This document shows positions 12,092-36,400 of a stretch of DNA of 64,000 nt, one piece after another. Numbering within the stretch: the first letter of the stretch is position 1; each line of letters starts with the position of its first letter. Below the pieces are notes generated by a model, which saw only the letters and a list, made by a program, of their open reading frames with translations, was not told where the DNA came from and searched no databases. The stretch is from Carallia brachiata. Taxonomy: Eukaryota; Streptophyta; Magnoliopsida; Malpighiales; Rhizophoraceae. A program made the position numbers and the translations under genes. Location of the stretch: NCBI GenBank assembly GCA_021464245.1, contig JADCRB010000001.1, forward strand, positions 6,444,152 through 6,508,151, in the 5' to 3' direction.

Positions 12092-12452
12092 TGGCTATTT
12101 TTAGGTGACTGTTTCATGACTGTTATATAAGACACAATAGGTAAATATACTATACGATATTGCAATTACAAGAAAATTATATAATTGTCGCTCTTTGTGG
12201 TCTTGTTCGGATCTATCTAAATTAGTCAGTCCATTGAAATGAATACTGAGCAGTTTCAGACTAAAAAAAATAAAATTATATAATATATTAAAAAAAATTA
12301 AACGACCCAAGTAATCAGTTATTAAAATTTTCTTTTAATAGATGGTTATCCATATAGTATAATTTTTTTGATATATTAATAATTATACTGTTATATCATA
12401 TAATTTATCTGTTGTGTCGTATATAACAGTCACGAAATAATCACTTAAAAAA
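12092..12452. mobile_element. Long-TIR fold-back MITE
   Basis: The left arm, about 12092-12155, reads GGCTATTTTTAGGTGACTG at its outer end. It matches the reverse complement of the right arm, about 12390-12452, whose outer end reads GTTATTTTTTAAGTGATTA. Both arms share a TGACTGTTATATA(A/C)GACACAA block. The terminal repeats are therefore about 60 bp around an interior of about 235 bp, with no coding capacity. Long inverted repeats would fit a Mutator-like non-autonomous element, but I could not define a target-site duplication, so the class is uncertain. Confidence 0.65.
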
Positions 12453-13192
12453 TAACTATATAGTGATGCTCGTTTACTTTTTAACAATCAGTTTCAATCA
12501 TTTACCAACCAATTTTTATAGCCAATTATTGCATGATATAAAGAGCAAAAAAAAACTCTCATTGCATTTTGTCTTCTCTTCTACTTTCCCAGTAATAATG
12601 TTATTTATAAACCCTTCTTCTAATAATTTCTGCACTGTGATTTGTTTCTCTTCGGTAAAAAAAAAAAAAAAAAGTAAGGTAATGCCTTACATATATGTCA
12701 AGAAATTTTGTTCCAATTTTTTATTCGAGATTTGCTTGGTAATTTGTGAACTCCAATTTTTAATGTTTTTTTTTGTCCGAAAATCATAAGGGTACAACTG
12801 CAATTAGCTCCAAGAAGCTGGCCTAATTCTCAATTAGGAATTTAAAACTAGAAGTAATTAAGCTTAATCACAGTAATGGTTTTCCCACGGCAGTCCAAAT
12901 TTGTTTTTGTCAAAAAAAAAAAAAAAAAAAACTCACATTTCTAAGAGAGAAGCTCTAGGAGAAAGGGAAGGAGCTTTGTCTGTCTGTGTTGTCGTCCCCA
13001 CAAAGCTGACCAAACCAACCATCAAGAAAAAGCTTCAAACTTTTAGAGAGAGAAGGATAAAACAGACAAAAAAGCCAACCTAGAGAGAGAAATAAGAGAG
13101 AGAAAGAGATAGATACTGAATCAAACCCAAAACAAGTTTTTAGAGAGAGAAAGATACCAAAAAAGTTGGGTTTGGTTTGGTATGGTATGGCA

Positions 13193-13198
13193 TATAAA
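13193..13198 (+). promoter_or_regulatory. Candidate TATA box of the myosin gene
   Basis: TATAAA lies about 180 bp upstream of the inferred start codon. Initiation about 30 bp downstream would fall in the GA tract and give a leader of about 150 bases. The upstream DNA (12940-13190) is also GA-rich and leader-like, so transcription could start earlier. This is a positional inference only. Confidence 0.3.
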
Positions 13199-13214
13199 GT
13201 TTCAAAATTTATTT

Positions 13215-13258
13215 AGAGAGAGAGAGAGAGAGAGGGAGAGAGGAGGGAGGGAGGGAGG
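13215..13258 (+). repeat. (GA)n/(GGGA)n tract in the myosin leader
   Basis: AGAGAG repeats are followed by GGGA repeats immediately upstream of the first coding exon of the myosin gene. Such GA/CT tracts are common in plant 5' leaders and core promoters. It probably lies in or next to the 5' UTR. Confidence 0.7.
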
Positions 13259-13373
13259 CTTGTGAGTAGTTTTTGAAATTTGAAAGCTGTTAAGTGGTTC
13301 AAATTGGCTGTGATCTTGGAGATTGTGGTGGTTGTTTTGGATGAGCTAAAAGGATCTACTTTGGTGGTATCAG

Positions 13374-25191
<11,818 letters not shown>

Positions 25192-26850
25192 AATCACACA
25201 GATCTATTTCATTCCACATATTTTCCGGTGCTACAAAATCTGTGCATATATGTATGTCTTCTACATAGCTCATTTCAAATTGGGAAAGAAAAAAAAAAAT
25301 GAATGAGAAAAAAGAAAAAAGAAAATATTGAAAGTCTAAGTTCTCAGCTCAATGTGTAATTATAGTTGATGTCTTCCCATATGGCAATCATTTTCTGCAC
25401 GGCCATTTTTATGTAGTCTTTGGGTTTGTTTTGTTAGTTGGGTGGTCTTTAGTCTTTCAGATTGGGCTCCATTATTAGGTGGTGCGTTCCATAGGCCACA
25501 TTGATTATTGTAATCTCTTTATTCTTTGCTTCTTCCTTTAGAACCCAAAGTGTAAATGTAATATGTTGCAGGATCCAATTTTCAAGTGAATTAAATAGAA
25601 TTGAATTTTAGATGAGTGCTATTTTTAGACTTGTTTAGACTGATATTTATAACAAAGGAGTTTGAAGAATAAAATTATGTTGACTTTTGAACTGTATCCA
25701 TGAAAGGGGACGTTCTTGTGCACGAAGTTTTTAGTTAGAGGTCGCGATATTAGAATTCAAATTCGTTCTCACTTGTTTTGAGAGACGATTCTCGGTATTA
25801 CTAGTTAAAGTTAGTGTTTTTATTTTTTTATTTTTTTTGTTATCCTTTTAAAGTTATAGTCTTTGCGTAAATCACCTTTATTTTCTACTGTTGGGCCAAA
25901 GGGCTAACTGGGTAGCCGAAATATTCTATCAACAATGTGGTTTTGGGAGGCACTCTTGGGCAAGCCTAGTGATGGATCATGTGATTAACAGTGGGTTCAA
26001 CTGTTCACCGTCTATCTCAAGGTCCACCGTAACAAGTTCACCGATGTGTCAAACAGGCTGAGTTGGGTGGGTAAGGATGGGTCACTTTAAATTCAAGACA
26101 ATTTGGATTGATATATTTTTGGATTACGTTGGAAAATAAAATTAGAGTAAGATTAACTTGATTTGTCTTAAAAAAAAAAAGATTAAGTTGATATGTTTAG
26201 TAAGGTATATTATTAATTTAACGATATGTAATAATTAATTTGTTATTTTTAAAATTTAATACATCTTTTTACAATTTAATAATATAAATCATTGACTTTT
26301 CATGGCATTTTTATAGTTGGGTTGCTATTTAGAATTGTTCACAAAATTATTAGACCAAATCTAATTTTGACACTTTTAACTATCACAAGTGCAATTTGTT
26401 TCTCAGAAAAAAATTAAAAAAAAAAAAAACTATCACAAGTGAAATTCGCTGCAGGGCTCAGCACCCCACGCCGTCTTAGCAGAATCTCCCCTCGCCGACA
26501 CGCCGCTTTTTACATGCTGCTGGAACAAATACGAGGCGCATGCTGCTCGAACGATTTTTTATAATTACAAAAGTCTCCTCAAGATTTTAATCCAAAATTT
26601 ACAATTTAGTCTACTAAAAAAATAAAATATTTTGAAAACATTTTTTTTTCGTGCATATAATATTTTGAACAACACTTTTTTTTCGGTCCTTGTATTTTGA
26701 ACACTCTAATCAGTGGTAATATTATCAAATGAAAAAGAAAGAAAAAATAAAAAGTGCTAAAGTAGAGAAATTGATAAAAAAAAAAAAAAAAGTAAAGGAA
26801 AAAATATGATAGGGGTATATTTGGGAGAACACAAATAAATTAAAAAAAGG
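25192..26850. other. 3' flank of myosin and intergenic spacer
   Basis: The first 350-450 bases after the myosin stop probably form its 3' UTR; AT-rich polyadenylation-like sequence lies around 25560-25620. The rest is AT-rich spacer with no gene. A small direct repeat, ACTATCACAAGTG, occurs at about 26379 and 26430. A more GC-rich patch is at 26450-26550. Confidence 0.6.
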
Positions 26851-26858
26851 TATAAAAC

Positions 26859-26866
26859 TATAAATA
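26859..26866 (+). promoter_or_regulatory. MDN1: TATA box of MDN1
   Basis: TATAAATA is followed about 30-35 bp later by the likely transcription start and then by a CT-rich leader. It lies about 940 bp upstream of the inferred start codon, the distance being filled by a leader exon and a leader intron. Confidence 0.6.
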
Positions 26867-26902
26867 GAGCAGTAGCGTCATTCTTAAACCCCACGAAAGC
26901 AT

Positions 26903-26910
26903 AAACCCTA
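26903..26910 (+). promoter_or_regulatory. MDN1: Telo-box (AAACCCTA) near the MDN1 transcription start
   Basis: AAACCCTA lies about 40 bp downstream of the TATA box, in or just before the 5' UTR. Telo-boxes in this position are a known feature of plant ribosomal-protein and ribosome-biogenesis genes and are linked to growth-coordinated expression. Midasin is a ribosome-assembly factor, so its presence fits, although an 8-bp match alone is weak evidence. Confidence 0.55.
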
Positions 26911-27012
26911 GTCGTCCCTGTTTCTCTTCGGCGAAACCTCTGCTGCCTCAGAGAGAATCACAGATAAAACACCCAGAAAAAAATTTCAAGTTTTGATAGA
27001 AACCCATCTCTC

Positions 27013-27490
27013 AAAAACTCCTAATTTATCATATCCAAAGTCCTTTTTTTTTTTTGTTCTTTTTGCTCTCTAGTCCCAATAATTTGTTGCCTTTTCATAG
27101 AGAAGACGGGAAAGAATTAACTTTGATAGAAAGCCAGTTCTTGAAAGTACCTAATTCCACCAAAAAAATTTGTCTTTTTCGGTTTTTTTTTGGGTTTTCT
27201 ATAAGAGGGTCAGGGAAAATAAGGGTTGGTCTTGAATTATTGAAAGCACCTAATTCAATCAAAGATTGTCTTTTTTTTGGGTTTGGGTTTTTCCTTTTTT
27301 GTTTTCCATAAGAGGGTCTGGGCTTGAAGTACGTTCTTGGTACTATTTATTGCGAGTCTTGAACCTTGGGTTGGCTTTCTTGGAGACAGATTCTTGAAAC
27401 CACCCAATTCACCCAATTCACCCGATTCAAGGTAGTTTCCGTTCTGTGGATTTTGTTTTTTTCCCTCTTTTTCCATAACACTGGGTCTAT
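27013..27490 (+). repeat. MDN1: Degenerate tandem repeats in the MDN1 5' leader
   Basis: A module of about 75-100 bp recurs: 27141-27215, 27240-27322 and 27393-27490, with a weaker fourth at about 27013-27090. Each begins with a (T)TTGAAAxxACCxAATTC-type string, runs through a T/G-rich tract and ends with (C)ATAAxAGGGTC-like sequence. The likely leader splice donor, AAG/GTAGTT at 27431/27432, lies in the third module. An acceptor TTTCAG ends directly before the start codon at 27799. The leader is therefore probably one repeat-built exon plus a 368-bp intron. Confidence 0.6.
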
Positions 27491-27799
27491 TTTCTGCACT
27501 GTGGACTAAGCTCTTGAGAGTATTTCTTGAGAATCTTGGTTGCTGGACTGATGCGGTCACTAAGCTTGGTGTTTTTTGATTGAGAATAATGGATATTTGT
27601 TATTTATTTGCTGCTAATTCTGGTTCTTTTTTTTGCATTAAGTTTAATAAATTTGTTTAAACAGCGTGATTCTTGGGCTCTATATCCTTTTTTTCATTGT
27701 TGTTGTTGTTTTAATATTATAAACTTAATAACTGTTATCTGTCCGTACTATTGTTAGTATACACATTGCTATATAGCCATATTAGAGGCATTATTTCAG

Positions 27800-30441
27800 A
27801 TGGCGCTCGACGGAAGTTTCAGTCTTGAATGGGCAGTTAAGAGGTTCCTTGGTTGTTGTCAAGATCTTGGAAGTGTTGAGAAGTTTGATGATATCTTGAA
27901 GAAGTTTGATGATCTCTTGAAGAAGGTAGGTGGTCCAATAACTGTTGGCAAATTCCCTGAGCTTTAGGAAAATTGTTTCATCAAAAGCTTTTTTTTCTTT
28001 TTGTCAAAAAAAGAAAATATGATTTTTGGCTGTATTGGTGGATTACAAGTAGATTTACATGGTATTTGACATAAATTGTTTGCTTCTCATCTGTTTGTTT
28101 TCAATATTAAAGGTAATTATGATAAAGTAGACAAATATAGAAACCAAAATTTTTCATCTTTTGCTTTTTAGCATCATAGTAATTGGAACAAACTTTTTTT
28201 TTTATTGTTTATATATATATATTACATTTTCCCCTATGCTCAGAATGATTGGGAAATAGGAAGTTTTCCTTTTAGTTTGCTGTTTCAGTTTTATAACCCT
28301 TTTGTAGATATAAATCATGAGCTTGATCTGGATTTTTTACTCTGGGTCGTGCAGGAGCACATGATGACTGAAGAAGAAGTGGTTAATTTATTGGTGGAGC
28401 TTTTTCTAAATCCAAAATTCACCATTCTGTTGATTGGGTGTTTCCGACCAATAGCTCACAAAATAATTGATAGAGCTGTGGTCCTGCTTCAGCAGTGCAA
28501 CCTAAGATCGAACGTTGATGATATGGATGCAGAACCAAAATATTTGGTTGATAAAGATAATGAATGTGTTTATTTAGTTGATTATTATAATCAGCACGGG
28601 AAAGGTGTAGAGCTGCATGAGTTTGCTTGTTTGGCCTTTTGTCGTGCCCTTTACTTGGATCACTCTTTATGGCGGTAAGATGAAATTATTTTCGACCTTT
28701 TGCATTTTGCATAAGTTACTCTTGGAGGGACTAGTAGCATACGTCACTACATTGATTTTCTGGTCAGTTCTGCTGCTATAAGAAACAGTTGATCTTCCTC
28801 GTATATGTTCTCCAACAACCTATTTAGTCGTTAATTCCCAATTTTAAGTTCCTGGTGTCTCCTAGTCTTGAAAGATTTTTGCCTGGTGTAATATGGTGAT
28901 CATATCTTTGTAAATCCTATCCTGTCCTCTGGTTGTATATGCTTGAGGATATTCAGTACCACATGCACGCATGTATGGATGTGCATTTTAAAAGCATTGT
29001 TCCTTGTGAAACACATTTTAGCGTGCTGAATCCATATTTTTAATTGAAATACAAAGAGCTTTATTCACAGGCTTAGGTGCTCAATGCTCACTTAGTTCCT
29101 TGTTGCAGGTCTGTATCAGCTTACTTCATATTTTCCCCACCTCCTTTCCAACGCTTATTGAGGAGTCACACTGTTAACGAGCTGTCCAAGGTGGTTACCC
29201 TATTTATGATGTTGAGGCTACATCATTTCTCTTATCTAGAATATGTTGCTTTTGTTTTGGAACACGTGTTTTCGATTGTACCTACAACTGAAGAATTTGC
29301 TCTGCTTGGATGTTGGTTATTGCATGAGCTCCAGGTTTTGCTAAACACAAAGCCATCACAAAAAATACATTCTTATTACCTTTTTTTTCGGGGAGGGCTG
29401 TGAGGGATTTCAAAAAAGCATCATTTTGTGTCTATTACATACTCTTATTAGTCATTGACTGACGTCTTGTATCATTTACAATTTCTTATGGCCTGGTAAT
29501 TTAGCACATTGAAGAAGCTGCTAGAGACAGAATAGGACCCTTAGGTTGGTAGACTTTTCTTATCATTGTAAGTAGCTTCGGTTGAACTCTAGGATGTACC
29601 GGGAAAATTGCATTTTCATATGTTTTAGGGAGGCATCAATGTTGCATGTTCAGTCTTCTATCATTAGCCTCTATTTGTCATTCAACCAATTAGGTAACAG
29701 AATTCTTGGTGTTTTTTAATTAGTCCAGTTTGTTTCAAATCTGTTTTGATATGGATGATGTTCTCTATAATAGTGTGAGTGGGTAATGCTATATTGTTCT
29801 CTTGACTATTTTCTTCCAGTCTACTTTGCAGAGGTCACAATCTTGTCTTGCTTTTCTGGTCATATGATTTTTTATTTTTTTTCCCCAGGGTGTTAGTCAG
29901 TGCCTACTTGCAGTGCGCATATCTTATCGTCTTCTTCTTATGGAACCTGAGTTCTTCTCTCATCGTTGGAATTGGTCCTGCTTTCTGGACCTTGTAGATA
30001 CTATTAATCTTAATCGAGGGAATGGTGCCGGACATGAGAAAGACATTGCAGACATAAGATGGTGTGGAGTTCAAATATTGTCTGTCATATTAAAAATGAA
30101 TGACAGAGCAACCGAAAATTTTGGTATTGGAGTTGACGAAGCTGCTTCATGTTTATTGCGGTTGGTTTTGTCTTATTGAGTGAGAATTTTTCTTCCATTT
30201 CCGTCAGTAATTAGTCTTTTTTGATGGTAAATGCTTCTACCATTTCAGCTGGGAGGAATTTTGCCAGGATGTAGCTATGGAAAAGGTTGCCTCATACATT
30301 ATATCCTCTGAGGATGCTGAGTTAAGAGGCTTAGATTTGGGTCAACAGAAATGCTTGAAGTCTCTTAACCATAATTCTCTCAATTTCAACGCAACTATAT
30401 GAAGTTGAGCCCGCAATCAAGAGTCCGAGGTTGGCGACATG
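27800..30441 (+). other. MDN1: Midasin N-terminal domain, exons 1-5
   Basis: Exons 27800-27925, 28355-28674, 29109-29190, 29889-30160 and 30249-30441. Recognisable family blocks are the start (MALDGSFSLEWAV), ELHEFACLAFCRAL, SYRLLLMEPEFFS, WNWSCFLDL and RWCGVQILSVILK. Exon 3 has a second possible donor at 29334/29335 that would add 48 in-frame residues with no counterpart that I recall in relatives; the shorter form joins SELSK-type sequence directly to the conserved SYRLLL block. In exon 5 the frame shifts by net +1 around 30380-30400; after the shift the sequence reads EVEPAIKSPRLATW, as expected. Confidence 0.8.
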
Positions 30442-33400
30442 GTAACCAGCATTTATTTTCCATAGTGATTACCCTACTAATAAGTACCATACTAGTAATA
30501 GTAACCATCATTGTGATTAGCACAAGTATTTTCATTTTGGGCCTTTATGGATAATTTGGATCACAAATTCATTTGTTTTCATGCTGTACGTGTAAATAAA
30601 CATTGATATGTATGGTCCTTTCTTAAAATTCAGGGATGTTAAATCAGCTGGCAGTCTATTTCTGGTGACACCTACTGTGAAGAAAAGTTTTGAGATGGTA
30701 CTCTTAGCAGTGAGCCAAAAGTGGCCTGTTCTTTTATATGGTCCTGCTGGTTCCGGAAAAACTGCACTCGTGAACAAATTGGCCCGGATGCTAGGAGCGA
30801 AGGTATCTTTTTAAGAGGAAAATGTCCTTAATCTTCCAATGTAATTTTAGCTCAATATGTTTTTATTAGAATTTTAACTTTATTAGAACTTTTTTCTTGT
30901 CTATGCATGTTATTAGGAACCTATTGAATTCCTGCATTATTTTGATGTAGTACGGAAAAAGCAAACTCGTGAAATAAGATGGACATGGGATTTTACCATT
31001 CTGAGGTACTTTGGTTAGCAAAGAACATAAATCATTCTAAGGTGCTTTGGATAAGCAAAGAACATAAATGAACAGAAGTAAAAGAAAGAAAGGACCATTG
31101 AAAGACAGAAATGACTGAGGATTAGTTAACTAGGTATAATAACCTTAAATAAGTTTTCCATCCATTGTAATCTATGTAAACTGGCTGAGTTGCATGTATT
31201 GAAGTGTCACTCTTCATATTTCTGAATTTTGCACTTGGCTGCTAATGTAAAAGTCTATTTGCTGTTGGCCTTCCTTAATGAACTGTTACCTGATGTTTAT
31301 GCATTTATGCTGTTATTGGGATTATGTTTCTGACTGCTCTCTTTCTTTCTGCCCCAAATAAAATAAAGTGCTGTCTATTCACATGGACGATCAAATTGAT
31401 GGAAAAACGTTAATTGGGAGTTATGTTTGTACTGAAAAACCTGGTGAATTCAGATGGCAACCAGGGTCTCTTGTCCAGGTTTTGCCTGCTTTCATTTGAC
31501 TGCTAGTAGTTTCTGATAATTTCTCGTAGTTCCTTTTTTTTTTTTTTTTTTTATCATGGTTATGGATGTCGTATGCACTTGCAGTTTGGTCAAATATTTT
31601 ATCTTTCGCTCAGGCTGTTCTCAATGGATATTGGGTTGTTTTTGAGGACATTGACAAAGCATCGTCAGATGTACAGTCAATCTTGTTACCTTTGCTGGAA
31701 GGTGCAGGCTCCTTTGTAACTAGTCACGGGGAGGTAATTCTTCTTTCCCAATGTTATTTGTATCCAGAATTCTCTATGAGCCTATATTGTGACTCTGAAT
31801 TTTCCAAACACTCTCGAGGCGAACAGAATCTATTGGCTATTATATGAGTCGACTAACATTGTATTTTGGGATTATATACCAACCCGTGCTCTTATTAGTT
31901 GCTAGTGTCACTACTCTTCCCCTCACCCCTTTTTTCTCATAAAACTACAATAATTATGTTCATATAATAAGTCAGAATTTGAATTTTACAGGAAATAAGA
32001 GTGGCAGAAAGTTTTCGACTATTTTCTACCATTTCCACGTGCAAAAATGATGGATCTCGTAGCACAGAAGGTTCATTATACTGATTTGATTTATAGTAAT
32101 CTGGCTGACTTTTTTTTTTTTTTTTTTCCCTTTTTCGAGGTTTCCAAGTTGTTATAGTGATTATTGAAAGCTAGTAATGAGTACAAATGGTACAATAATT
32201 ATTGTAACATCCATGAGTTAATTCTAGGTGGAAGCATACTCAGCATTCTGTGGAGAAGGGTGATGATCAGGCGGCCAAATAATGATGACTTGCAAATTAT
32301 ATTGAAAACGCGGTACCCTGATTTGGAACCACTTTCAGGAAAGTTAGTAGGTGAGATCTAATAATTTCGCGCATTTTCCGTTTCCATATATGTTAATCCT
32401 TGACTACAAAGGCATTATTCTGGCAGAAACATTGGAAAAGGTCAACTCTCTTTTCTTCGATTCTTCTAGAAGGTTCTCGTTAAGGTAACGGGCTGTGCAC
32501 CATGAATATGTCGATTTCTAATTCAACCAGAGTTTCTTAGTCGCTGCTTTTGGCTACTGGTACAGGGATCTCCTTAAGTGGTGCAAGCGAATTTCAAGAT
32601 TTTGCTTTAACTACGTAAACAGTATGCTGACAGCTGATCAGTCTCGTTGTATCTATCAAGAGGTCTGATTGATATTTATCTCGCGTCCACTTGTTATGTC
32701 CCTTTTTCCCTTGCTATTTTTATCAAAAAGTGGATGTAGATTCTGTTTCTCTCTGTCTCTCTCTCCCTCATGAAATAATGAATTACTGTTCTGCTTTTAG
32801 GCTGTAGACATATTTGCAGCTCAATCGATGTCTGCTGAAAATCGGCTGAATATAATGAAAGAAATTGCAACGATTGTGGAAAGTTCTGGTTACAGATGCA
32901 GGAATCCTCCATCCCTATAAACCTGAACTTCAGGTGCCTTTTTGACTTTTGTTGTTACTTGTCTCTTGGCTCTTTAGATGCTGCCATTTGTTACTTACAT
33001 GTGAATATAAACTGCAGGTTTCACCCCTGGAACTAAGAATTGGACGAGTTACTCTTCAACCATCTGAAGCTATGGTTAGTGGAAGCAGAGATGGTGTCAA
33101 TTTAGTTTGGTAGCTTCTTTTCTGTTTCTCTACTGATATTTCTTATCATTCTTTTAGTTGCATGGCCAAGAAAGTCTTGTAAAGATGCGTAGTTCTTTAC
33201 ATGCACTTGAGAGAATAGCATGCTCTGTTAAGTACAATGAGCCTGTTCTCTTGGTTGGTGAAACTGGAACTGGGAAGACCACCCTTGTACAAAATCTAGC
33301 CATGATGCTTGGTCAGAGGCTCAGTGTTTTGGTATGCAGGAACATCTCTCCTCCCTTCCTGGCAAAAAGAGAAAGAAATTGTTCATGATGTTTTGGAATT

Positions 33401-36400
33401 CAGTTTACGTAAATGCAGCATCTGAGAAATCTATTTTGGTATGCCAGAATTTGAGTCAACAAAGTGATGTTGCTGATTTGTTAGGAGGATTTAAGCCTAT
33501 GGAGCCACAGTCTATATGTGTTCCCTTGTATAAGGAATTTGTGCACCTGTTCTCTAAGGCTTTCTCTTTGAAGGTATTACTTGGTTTTGGAACATGTTTG
33601 CTTGTGTTGGCATTGTTGTGCATAAGTAACTTGTGCTGTACTATTCTGACATGCAGGAAAACGATAAACTCTTTGCCTACTTGCAAAAGCAACTGAGCAC
33701 TAAGAACTGGATAGCATTATTAAATGGATTTAAGAAGTATGTTGATAGTTTTCAAAAGAAAGTTCATATAGAAAGATCTGGGTCTGGGAAGAAGCGAAAG
33801 AAACCTTTAAATGAAGTAGAAAAGCTCACAGCTTGGGAAAAATTTTCTGTGAAACTTGAAGCTGCCCGTGGGCAACTTGGGGCTTCATCTGGAATGACAT
33901 TTTCATTTGTAGAAGGAGCCTTTATTACAGCACTTAGAAATGGCGAGTGGATTTTGCTTGACGAGGTCAACTTGGCTCCTCCAGAGACCCTACAGAGACT
34001 TGTTGGTGTTCTCGAAGGGGAGCATGGATCTCTTTGTTTGGCTGAAAGAGGGGATGCAAGCTACATAGCTCGACATCCTAATTTTCGTATGTTTGCCTGT
34101 ATGAATCCTGCAACAGATGCTGGAAAGCGGGATTTACCTTACTCCCTGCGGAGTAGATTTACGGAGTACTTTGTTGACGATGTGTTGAATAAAGAGGATT
34201 TGAGGTTATTTATTCACAGATTCATGGAGGAAAGCCGATCCGATAGCAAAATAGAGGAGAAAATAATTGATTTCTATGGAGCAGCCAAAAGGAACTCTGA
34301 AGAAAGGCTGCAAGATGGAGCCAATCAGAAGCCTCAATATAGTTTGAGGTCTCTATATCGTGCGTTAGAGTATACTAATAAGGCAAAAGGAAAATTTGGA
34401 TTTCAAAAGGCAATGTATGATGGTTTCAGCATGTTTTTCCTGACTTTGTTGGACAGACCTAGTGCTAAGATTATGAAAAAGATGATCAAGGATAAGTTGT
34501 TGGGTGGAAATAAACCTTCAGCCATGCCTTTTGACGCTTATTTAGGAGTTAAAAAGGATTCCATCTCTGATGATTTTTTGGAAAATTATGTTCTGACTAA
34601 AAGTGTTAAGAAGCAACTTGAGAACTTGGCTCGTGCTGTGTTTATTAAGAAATACCCCGTTCTTTTACAGGGGCCCACTTCTAGTGGGAAAACTAGCCTT
34701 GTGCAGTATCTTGCTGCGAGAACTGGTCATGAATTTGTACGGATAAATAACCATGAACATACAGATTTGCAGGAATACTTGGGTTCTTACATATCTGATG
34801 CTTATGGAAAGCTTATATTTCATGAAGGTGCATTGGTAAAGGCAGTTCGCAATGGTTATTGGATTGTTTTGGATGAGCTAAATCTTGCTCCATCTGATGT
34901 ATTGGAGGCGCTGAACCGTTTGCTAGATGACAATAGAGAACTCTATGTGCCTGAACTTCGTGAAACTATAAGGGCACATCCAAATTTTATGCTTTTTGCC
35001 ACTCAAAATCCACCTGCAATCTATGGAGGCCGTAAAATGCTGTCCCGAGCATTTCGGAACCGTTTTGTAGAGGTTCATGTGGACGAAATCCCGGACTATG
35101 AACTGAGCACCATAGTGGAGAAAAGGGGTAAAATCCCCTCAAGCCGTGCTAAATTGATGGTCGAAGTTATGAAGGAGTTGCAGTTGCTTAGGCAGAGTAG
35201 CAAAGTATTTGCTGGGAAACATGGATTCATAACTCCAAGAGACTTGTTTCGTTGGGCTAATCGTTTGCGAACCTTTGGATTTTCTAAAGAAGTTATGGCC
35301 GAGCATGGTTACTATCTTTTGGCTGACAGGCTACGAGATGAGGGAGAAAGGAACATTGTACAAGAAGTTCTGGAAAAGCTCATACGTGTGAAGATTATCA
35401 AAGAAGACTTGTACAAGGTATATTGCCTTTGGCTTGTGCATTATTTTGTCTGTTGTTTGGATTCTTATATGACAGAGATAGTAGAATCATGAAAATTCAT
35501 TTACATTGAAAACATGTTGAAGTTTTTGTTAGTTCTTGTAAAAGGGGATTGGTTCAAGGGCCATGTCTAAGTGTGTTATGTTTGTTGTTAGTTTATGGTG
35601 TGTTTGTTAATGATATCTGTATGCTGTATCTTTTACTCTGGTGCTAAAAAAGGGGTTTATTTGTACCAATAATGGGTTTTCAAACCTTGTATTCACTCTT
35701 ATGTGTACATGTACTGTTAAGAGGATTTACCATGTAGTTGAATATATAAAGCATATGTGAACAGAAGAGGCACTGAAGAAATAGTGGAGTACTGGATAGT
35801 TGTCAGTTTTTTTCATGTTTAAGAATGTAGCTTCGTATCACAATAATGTTTGCCAGCAATCACGCTTATTGGTGATTGTTAGGACAGTATGCTGCATAAA
35901 TCACATTGCACATGGCCAAAATTTAAAGGTTTATCAACTTGGATCCTTTTTAGGTCCTCCAAGGTGGTAAGATTAATCTTCATGGTTAATTCCTCTCATT
36001 TGACAGAAATGTGATGGATAGGGTTAATTTCTGCCATGCTGTTCATTAGCCAACCAAATGACACTGGTAGCTATTCCATGGTTACACTGGTAACAATATT
36101 ATGGATAGTTGATGTATATATTATGTGTAATATTTGAAATTTTCCTTTCATTTGGTCAGGACGTGGTTGGAAGGGAAATGGAATCAGTTGGGAAGGAACT
36201 TGGCAGTTCCAAAGAGTAAGTAATCAGCAGACTTCCTTCCATTGCGGAATTGTGCCGATTTTCTTTTGACCTACCATTTATCTTGATCATGGTATGACTC
36301 ATTGCAGAGTGATCCTGACCAGAAGCATGAGAAGATTACTCTTTTTGGTCAAGTGTTGCTTTGAGTTACGTGAGCCGGTCCTGCTTGTTGGTGAAACTGG

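Noticed and set aside
12463..12789. 108-codon plus-strand frame upstream of myosin
   Set aside because: It is AT-rich sequence with poly-A/T runs (Lys, Phe and Leu rich) and no family resemblance.
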